From Pavlovales sp. CCMP2436 (taxonomy: Eukaryota > Haptophyta > Pavlovophyceae > Pavlovales), in the NCBI GenBank assembly GCA_026770615.1, contig MU631416.1, positions 88,458 to 100,339 of the forward strand: a stretch of DNA of 11,882 bases. The letters run 5' to 3'. Below the pieces are notes generated by a model. That model did not search any database, had not been told where the DNA came from, and saw only the letters and a program-made list of their open reading frames with translations. This document shows, in pieces, positions 6,887 to 11,882 of this stretch. The position numbers were made by a program, and so were the translations under genes. The stretch's first letter is position 1, and each line of letters begins with the position of its first letter.

Positions 6887-9531
6887 TTAGTCGAGAGCCA
6901 GCTGCTGGCCCCTCCACGTCTCCGCGTGCTTGAGCCAGCCGAGTGCGACGCGCGTGTGCATGTGGGTTGGTCCGAGCGTGCTGCGGTAGATCTGCGCGCC
7001 GCGGCGGAGGATGCGCACCGCCTCGTCGCGCTTGCCCGCCTCGCCGAGGACCGCGCCGAGGTTGACGAGCGTGTTAGCCGTCTCGAGGTGCACGGGCCCG
7101 AGCGTCTCCTCCTCCACCGCCAGCGCCGCGCGCAGCACCTCCTCCGCGCGCACAAAGTCGCGCGCATCGAAGAGTGCGCAGCCGACGTTGGCGAGCGCGC
7201 GCGCTAAAAGGGGGGGGTAGTAGGGGGGGGAGGGGGGTTTAGCGGTTGAAGGCGATGGAAAGAGGTGAGCATTTATTTAGAATAGCAAACTGCCTACGCA
7301 AGGCTCGTTCGTAAAATCAAAGCGCACAAAAGCGATGATGGGAGAATGATTGGTTCGCACCTGTTTCCGGGTGGCCGTTGCCGAGGCGCTTGCGCAGCAG
7401 CGCGTGCCCACGCTCAAAGCTCTCGCGCGCCTCGGCCGCCTGCCCCTTCCGGCGCAGCACGCCGCCGAGCGCCGAGAGCGTGCGCCCAACGGAGACGTGC
7501 TCGGCGCCGAGGCTCTCGGTGTCCGCCTCGAGCGCGCGGCGGTAGAGCGCCTCTGCGTCGTCGAGGCGGCCGGACGCGTCGACGGCGGCCGCTAGGTTGT
7601 GCAGGATGGCGGCGGTCGTCGGGTGCGCGGCGCCGAGCACCTCGGTCGAGATGTTGGCGGCGTTCCGGAGCAGCGCCTCGGCCTCCTCCGTGCGCTCGCC
7701 GTCCATGCACACCGCGGCTAGCCCGGCGAGCACCGCGGCGTGCAGCGGGTGCGTGGGCACGCGCGAGGCCTCGATGCCGCTCCGAGCCGCTTTGAGGATC
7801 TCCTCCGCCTCCTGCGTGCGCGCCTGCGCGCGGAGCGAGGCCGCCAACGCGACCACCCCGCAGATCACGCGCAGGTGGCCCTGCTCGCACTGCTCGTTGA
7901 GCATGGCGAGGCCCGAGAGAAGGTGCTTCTCGCCCTCCACCAGCCGCCCCCCCGCCAGCGCGAGCTCCCCGCGCAGCTGCACCTATTATCATGAACATGA
8001 TGATGATGATGGTTGTGATTATGAGTATGATTATGAGTATTATTAGTATTAATAGTAGTATTATTAGTTTGTGTAGTATTACGGTTAGGGTTGGGGTCCG
8101 AAAAAGAAAAAAAGAATTTCACCGCTGCTGCGACACGCACGGAGCGGGCGCGCCTGTCCGCCGCAGTGGCGGCGCTCGGGGCGAGGTCGGCGCCGGCAGT
8201 GTGCGCCGCCTGCTGCATTGCGGAGGCGGCGGCCGAGCCGTTGAAGATGGAGAGGGCGCGCTCGAGCATCACGCTTGACGCCTCGAGCTCGCCCTTGATC
8301 GCCAGGCTGTTCGCGAGCGCCAGGCTGAGGCAGCCGACTAGCGGGTGGTCGGCGGCGAGGCTGATCTCCGCGGCGGCGAGCGCGCCCTTGATCCCCGCCT
8401 CTGCCTCCGCGTACTGTCCGCGCTGCATCCTGAGCCACGCGCTGTTGTGCTCGGTCCGCAGCTGCGAGTCCGTCGAACCGTTGCGCGCGAAGGCGGCCGC
8501 CGCCGCCTTGTAGCACCCGCTGCTCTCATCGTACATCGCCATCGCCTTGTAGCACACTGCAAGCAAATTACAGGGTTCGGTAGGGAGGGGGGGGGGGGGG
8601 GGGGTTCAGAGTCCAGTCAGAAGGAAAACACGCACTGCCCGCGTGCTGAGAAAACAAAAAGAGAAGAAAACACAAAATATAAAAGAAAACACGTACCGCC
8701 GAGCGAGTCGAGTGCGTGGCCTGTCTCCTCGTGGTCGGTGCCCAGCTCCTTCTCCTTGAGCTCCAGGCTCTGCTTGAGGTAGAATACCGCCAGCGGGTAG
8801 TTGCCCTTCACCTCGGCGAGATAGATCGCCAAGGCTGTGCACAGACCCGCGCGATCTATCCAGGGCAGGCTCTGCACCTTGAGCATGCCCTCGACGGGCG
8901 CGTGGAGCGGCCCCAGCCGCTTCAGCCCCGGTGCGCCCCAGCTCGCCTCCTGTACGAAGCGCGAGTAAAGCACGCGCGAGAGCAACCCCACGATGGCCGC
9001 CTCGTCCTCCATGGATACGGCGAGATCGGCCGTCAGCGACTGCGCCGTGTCGACCGCGCGTATCGCGGCCCCCTTCTCGACCTGCGTGCAGAGCGAGGCC
9101 GCCTTGAGCCGCGCGAGCGCACCGTCAAAGGCGGTGCGCTCGACGAAGATCGGCGACGCATCAATGCCGCCGGCTGCGCGGCGCAGCCCAGCCAGCGCGA
9201 GGACGTTGGCCGACACATCAGTGAAAAGTATCTCCGGCACGCCCAACTCGTCGTGGTCCACGGCGATCAGGATCGCGAGGAAAGCCTTGGCCAGCGCGTC
9301 CGCATCGGCCACCTGCGCCATGGGTCTCCGCTGTGCCCCGCTGCTGACGACACTGATTCGCGTAGCTACTCCCTTGCCCCAACCACGCTCCTTTGCGCCG
9401 GAGTTGAAGTCGGCGAGCGGGAGCGCGAGCGTGCCACACCGCGAATCGAGTTGGCTTTTTTTTGAAAGGGTGGTGGTCACCGCACTCGCGCGCGAGCGCA
9501 GAGATCGCGCGAGCGCAAAGAGAGGTTCCAC
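6887..9531 (-). CDS. Kinesin-light-chain-type TPR repeat protein, four exons
   Basis: The gene reads as exons 9531-8697, 8556-8141, 7982-7361 and 7203-6887, ending with TAA. All three introns are GT-AG and keep frame (phases 1, 0, 1). The sum is 2190 bases, or 729 residues from the Met at 9531, and 659 from the Met at 9321 (MAQVADADALAKAF). TPR helices begin late in exon 1 (LGTDHEETGHALDSLG) and continue to the end. The C-terminal five repeats each start with LGxxH at steps of exactly 42 residues (LGAAHPTT, LGAEHVSV, LGNGHPET, LGPVHLET, LGPTHMHT), as in kinesin light chains and related TPR_10/TPR_12 proteins. One of these steps spans the last intron, which supports the splicing. Such arrays are protein-binding scaffolds; the partner is unknown and no enzyme domain is seen. 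The first 70 residues (Arg/Ser-rich, few acids) may be a mitochondrial or plastid presequence, or 5' UTR. Confidence 0.85.
7204..7360 (-). other. Intron 3 of the TPR gene (phase 1)
   Basis: The donor is ACAG|GTGCGA and the acceptor CCCCTTTTAG|CGCGCG. Splicing gives GHPET-ARALANVG, restoring the 42-residue TPR period. The 3' half has several C-runs of up to eight bases on the coding strand. Confidence 0.85.
7983..8140 (-). other. Intron 2 of the TPR gene (phase 0)
   Basis: The donor is CGCTCC|GTGCGT and the acceptor GATAATAG|GTGCAG; a second acceptor six bases later (GTGCAG|CTGCGC) is also in frame and would remove two residues. Unlike the other introns, its 3' half is AT-rich with simple repeats of ATG, ATT and AAT type (on the + strand about 7990-8085). 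Confidence 0.75.
8557..8696 (-). other. Intron 1 of the TPR gene (phase 1)
   Basis: The donor is CTCGGCG|GTACGT and the acceptor TTGCTTGCAG|TGTGC. Splicing joins DSLG-VCYKAMAMYDES, a normal TPR helix. A run of 18 C on the coding strand (8587-8604) stands about 30 bases before the acceptor. Confidence 0.85.
8587..8604. repeat. Homopolymer of 18 G (+ strand)
   Basis: Uninterrupted G18 within intron 1 of the TPR gene (C18 in the transcript). It may serve as an extreme C-type pyrimidine tract and is prone to length variation and assembly error. Confidence 0.9.
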
Positions 9532-9708
9532 GCGTACCAGCGTCCATCACACCACCTCCTCCTGTGAGCTTATAGGCGCCCCGCCCGAGCGCAAGGAGAG
9601 CTAAAGCGAACCAGCATTTAAATTTTAAAACGCCGGCACGACGCGCGGGGGCAAGCAGAGCTGCTCTCTCGATCCGGGCCCAGCTCGGACGCTCGCGCGG
9701 GCCGTGCA
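9532..9708. promoter_or_regulatory. Divergent intergenic region between the TPR gene and Nup107
   Basis: The two genes point away from each other, with 177 bases between the outer start codons (387 if the TPR protein starts at 9321). A short AT-rich island, ATTTAAATTTTAAAA (9616-9630), stands out about 80 bases before the Nup107 ATG and could be a core promoter element. A shared bidirectional promoter is likely from the geometry alone. No specific factor site is recognised. Confidence 0.4.
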
Positions 9709-11760
9709 ATGCTCCCGCTCGATTCGCCCTTTACCGAGGCGCTGCGCCGCTTCGAGGTAGCGCCGATCGGCGGCGGCGGCGCGGAGGTGGCGCCGCACAT
9801 CGCGCTCTTCCGCGAGTACACGGCGCTCTGCCACGGCGCTGTCGAGGCGCTCGAGGCGAGGCTCGCGCCACCGCGCGGCGAGCGGCTGCCGCTCGCTGAA
9901 CGGCGCGCCGCGCTTGACGAGCTCGCGCTGCTGCGCGCTGAGCGGAACACGTGGTACCTACTCGAGTGGCTCTACGGCGACTGGCCGCGCCCGCCGTCCT
10001 CGCGCGCGCCCGCCGAGGCCGCCGACGCCGCATTGGTCGCGTGGGGCTGCGCGGACGAGCAGGCAGTGGTGGACAATCTCTTCGAGGGCGACTCGGCGCT
10101 CGCGATCGCGCACGCGGCGGTGCAGTGGCTCGAGTCGGTGGCCTACGAGCGCGTCGAGTTTGCGCGCACAGACGCCTTCCACCGCAACACGCTCTTCCGC
10201 CTCGCGGCGCAGGTCGAGACGGAGGGCCTGGTGCACGAGGTGGACGCCGACGCGCCCAGCCGCCTCGGCCTCGCACTCGACCCCGAGGACGCGGCGGACG
10301 AGTCGGCGCTCCTGCGCGCGGCGTGGCAGCTGGTGCGCGCCGGGCGCGTCGACGAGGCGCAGCGTCTCTGCGAGGAGTGCGGCCAGCCCTGGCGCGCCGC
10401 GACGCTCGACGGCGGCAAGCTGTGGCAGCGGCAGGCGGCGGCCGAGCACCGCGTGCCCAGCGCGCTCTGCACGCGCGCCGCCGACGCGGACGGCGACCCC
10501 AACGGCGGCGACGCGGCGGGCACGCTCGACAGCTGGGCGGGCAACCCGCACCGCAGCGTGTGGCTCGAGTCGTGCCGCCACCTCGCCGACTCCACCACGG
10601 ACGCGCACGAGCGCGCGCTCTACGGTGCGCTCGTCGGCGACGCGGAGGCGATGCTTGCCGTCTCGGCCGGCTGGGAGGACGCGGCCTGGGCGCGGCTCAA
10701 GTCGCTCGTCTTCGCGCGCGTGGAGGAGCGGCTCACGGCCGCGCGCGCTCGGCGCGGCGGCGGCGCGCAGCCGGCGGGCGGCGTGGCCATCGATGAGCTG
10801 CAGGTGGCCACAGCGCTCGGCGGCCCGGGCGGCGCGGAGAGCGGCTTCGCGCTCGCCGAGCTCGGCGGCAGCGGCGGTGCGGCCGGGCCCGTGCTTGAGG
10901 TGCAGCGGCTGCAGCGGCTGCTCGTGCTCGACCGGATGTGCCGCTCGGCCGGCGACCCCGCGGGGCGCGCCGCCGAGCTCGCCGCGGCGCTCGACGCGTG
11001 CCTCGCGCCACTGGCTGCCTCGCTGCCCGCCGACGCGCTGCTCGACGCGGCCGGCGCGGGCGCGGCCGACGGCGCGCTCACGCCGCGCACGTCGCGGCCG
11101 CTCGGGGGCGCACTGGGGGCGCCCTCGCCCTCGGTGGGCACCCCCTTTGCGCGCGCGAGCGGCGCGCTCGTGCCGCGCCCGGCGGGCGGCGAGGCGGCGA
11201 ACGGGGCGCAGCTAGCGCACGTGGCCCGCTTCGGCGCGCACCTGCTGCTCTTCCTCCGCCACGCCTCGGCGGCCGACGCGGCGGCCGGCGAGGCACCCGA
11301 CGTGTCGCCGAGCGCGCAGGCCGTGCAGCTCACCTACGCGCGCGCCCTCGCGCTGCGCCTCGCCGCGCCGCCCGCCCCCTCGGCCAACGCACGCGTGGCC
11401 GCTCCCCTCGACGCGCTGCTCGCCGAGCCCGTCGCGCTGCACGCCGCCAAGCTCGCGCTCGAGGACCGCGCGGCGGCGGTGCGCGTGCTGGTCGAGTACA
11501 TGCGCAGGCTCTCGCCGCTGCTGAGCGCGGAGCAGGTGCTGCCTACAGTGCAACGTAGATACATACGGATACATGCACGCATGCATGCACACACACACAC
11601 CTGCACACACCTGCACACACCTGCACACACACATGCAAACACACACCTGCATGCGTCTGATACACATATCTAACGACTGAACCTAGCCCCCCCCCCTCGA
11701 CAGCAACTGGGCGTGCTCGAGCTGAGCCTGCCGCTGCTCGGCGAGACACTTCTGCGCGAG
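9709..11760 (+). CDS. NUP107: Nucleoporin of the Nup107/Nup84 family (3' part beyond the window)
   Basis: Nup107 is a helical scaffold protein of the Y-complex (Nup107-160) of the nuclear pore. Exon 1 is 9709-11535 (609 residues from ATG) and exon 2 is 11704-11760 (19 residues), followed by a GTAAGT donor, so the C-terminal third is missing. The family signature is RAGRVDEAQRLCEECGQPWR followed by AATLDGGKLW (residues about 211-240). After it come GNPHRSVWLESCRHLADS and ERALYGALVGD (about 278-312) and WEDAAWARLKSLV (about 321-333), in the order known from Nup107. WYLLEWLYGDW lies near residue 82. From about 345 to 500 the chain is rich in Ala, Gly and Pro, a low-complexity insertion compared with animal and plant homologues, which make up about 900 residues in total. 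An alternative donor at 11548 would add four residues. The gene is divergent from the TPR gene. Confidence 0.85.
11536..11703 (+). other. First visible intron of the Nup107 gene (phase 0)
   Basis: The donor is GAGCAG|GTGCTG and the acceptor CTCGACAG|CAACTGG. A branch-point-like TCTAAC lies at about 11669-11674, and a run of 10 C stands close to the acceptor. An alternative donor, ACA|GTGCAA, at 11548 is also phase 0. The middle is a CA-rich simple repeat. Stops in the exon 1 frame after 11668 require splicing for the gene to continue. Confidence 0.75.
11573..11656 (+). repeat. CA-rich microsatellite with 10-base units inside the intron
   Basis: The stretch contains GCATGCATGCACACACACAC followed by three exact 10-base units CTGCACACAC at 11601-11610, 11611-11620 and 11621-11630, and then decayed copies. 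Confidence 0.85.
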
Positions 11761-11882
11761 GTAAGTCATGATGCACTTTTTTTTTACCTTTTTTACTTTT
11801 TTCTACTTTTCTTTACTTTTCTTTACTTTTCTACTTTTTTCTACTTTTCTTTACTTTTTTACTTTTTTCTACTTTTCTTTAC
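11761..11882 (+). repeat. Start of the next Nup107 intron, made of pyrimidine-rich CTTTA/CTTTT repeats
   Basis: After the donor GTAAGT at 11761 and about 15 further bases, the sequence becomes repeated units such as CTTTACTTTT and CTACTTTTTT to the window end. Almost all bases are T, with periodic ACTTT steps. It continues outside the window, so the acceptor is not seen. Confidence 0.8.

Noticed and set aside
8079..8096. Telomere-like GGTTAGGGTTGGGG
   Set aside because: Only about one and a half repeat units, inside an intron of a well-supported gene.
9914..11215. 433-codon open frame in another register, rich in Arg and Ser
   Set aside because: It is a shadow of the Nup107 frame; Nup107 has recognisable conserved motifs and the other has none.

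Overview
The window looks like nuclear DNA of a GC-rich single-celled eukaryote, probably a microalga. The evidence is codon bias toward G/C at third positions, GT-AG introns of about 140-170 bases that interrupt conserved reading frames (several with GTGC-type donors and very C-rich 3' ends), a nucleoporin, a kinesin-light-chain-type TPR protein and a decayed retrotransposon. A haptophyte or a similar alga would fit, but this is inference from style. No marker gene fixes the lineage.

Layout. Positions 3-377 (+) hold the last part of a single-pass membrane protein. Positions 378-1307 are non-coding and become sharply AT-richer after about 660. Positions 1308-5046 (+) hold the remains of a non-LTR (LINE-type) retroelement: an RNase H domain with its acidic residues, a CCHC zinc knuckle and a separate, apparently intact OTU-type cysteine protease domain. 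No reverse transcriptase is visible. The copy is broken by frameshifts, one clearly caused by an 11-base tandem duplication. It is also interrupted by a block of about 0.8 kb with 200-base tandem repeats, possibly a later insertion flanked by a 13-base duplication. Positions 5047-5468 are 3' flanking sequence without a convincing gene.

Positions 5469-6685 (-) hold an intronless gene for a protein I do not recognise. Its C-terminus changes frame at 8-base homopolymers, and the alternative frame ends in a proline-rich tail with two PPxY motifs. Positions 6887-9531 (-) hold a four-exon gene for a 659-729-residue TPR protein; splicing is supported by frame, phase and an exact 42-residue repeat period. 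Positions 9709-11760 (+), continuing past the window, hold a nucleoporin of the Nup107/Nup84 family, of which two exons are visible. The TPR gene and the Nup107 gene are divergent and share a short intergenic region. Nothing suggests that the genes form one pathway; this is ordinary eukaryotic neighbourhood structure with a retroelement between host genes.

The parts most worth checking are the unknown protein with its hidden PPxY tail, and the RNase H / zinc knuckle / OTU element with its nested repeat block. I found no CRISPR array, rRNA or convincing tRNA.
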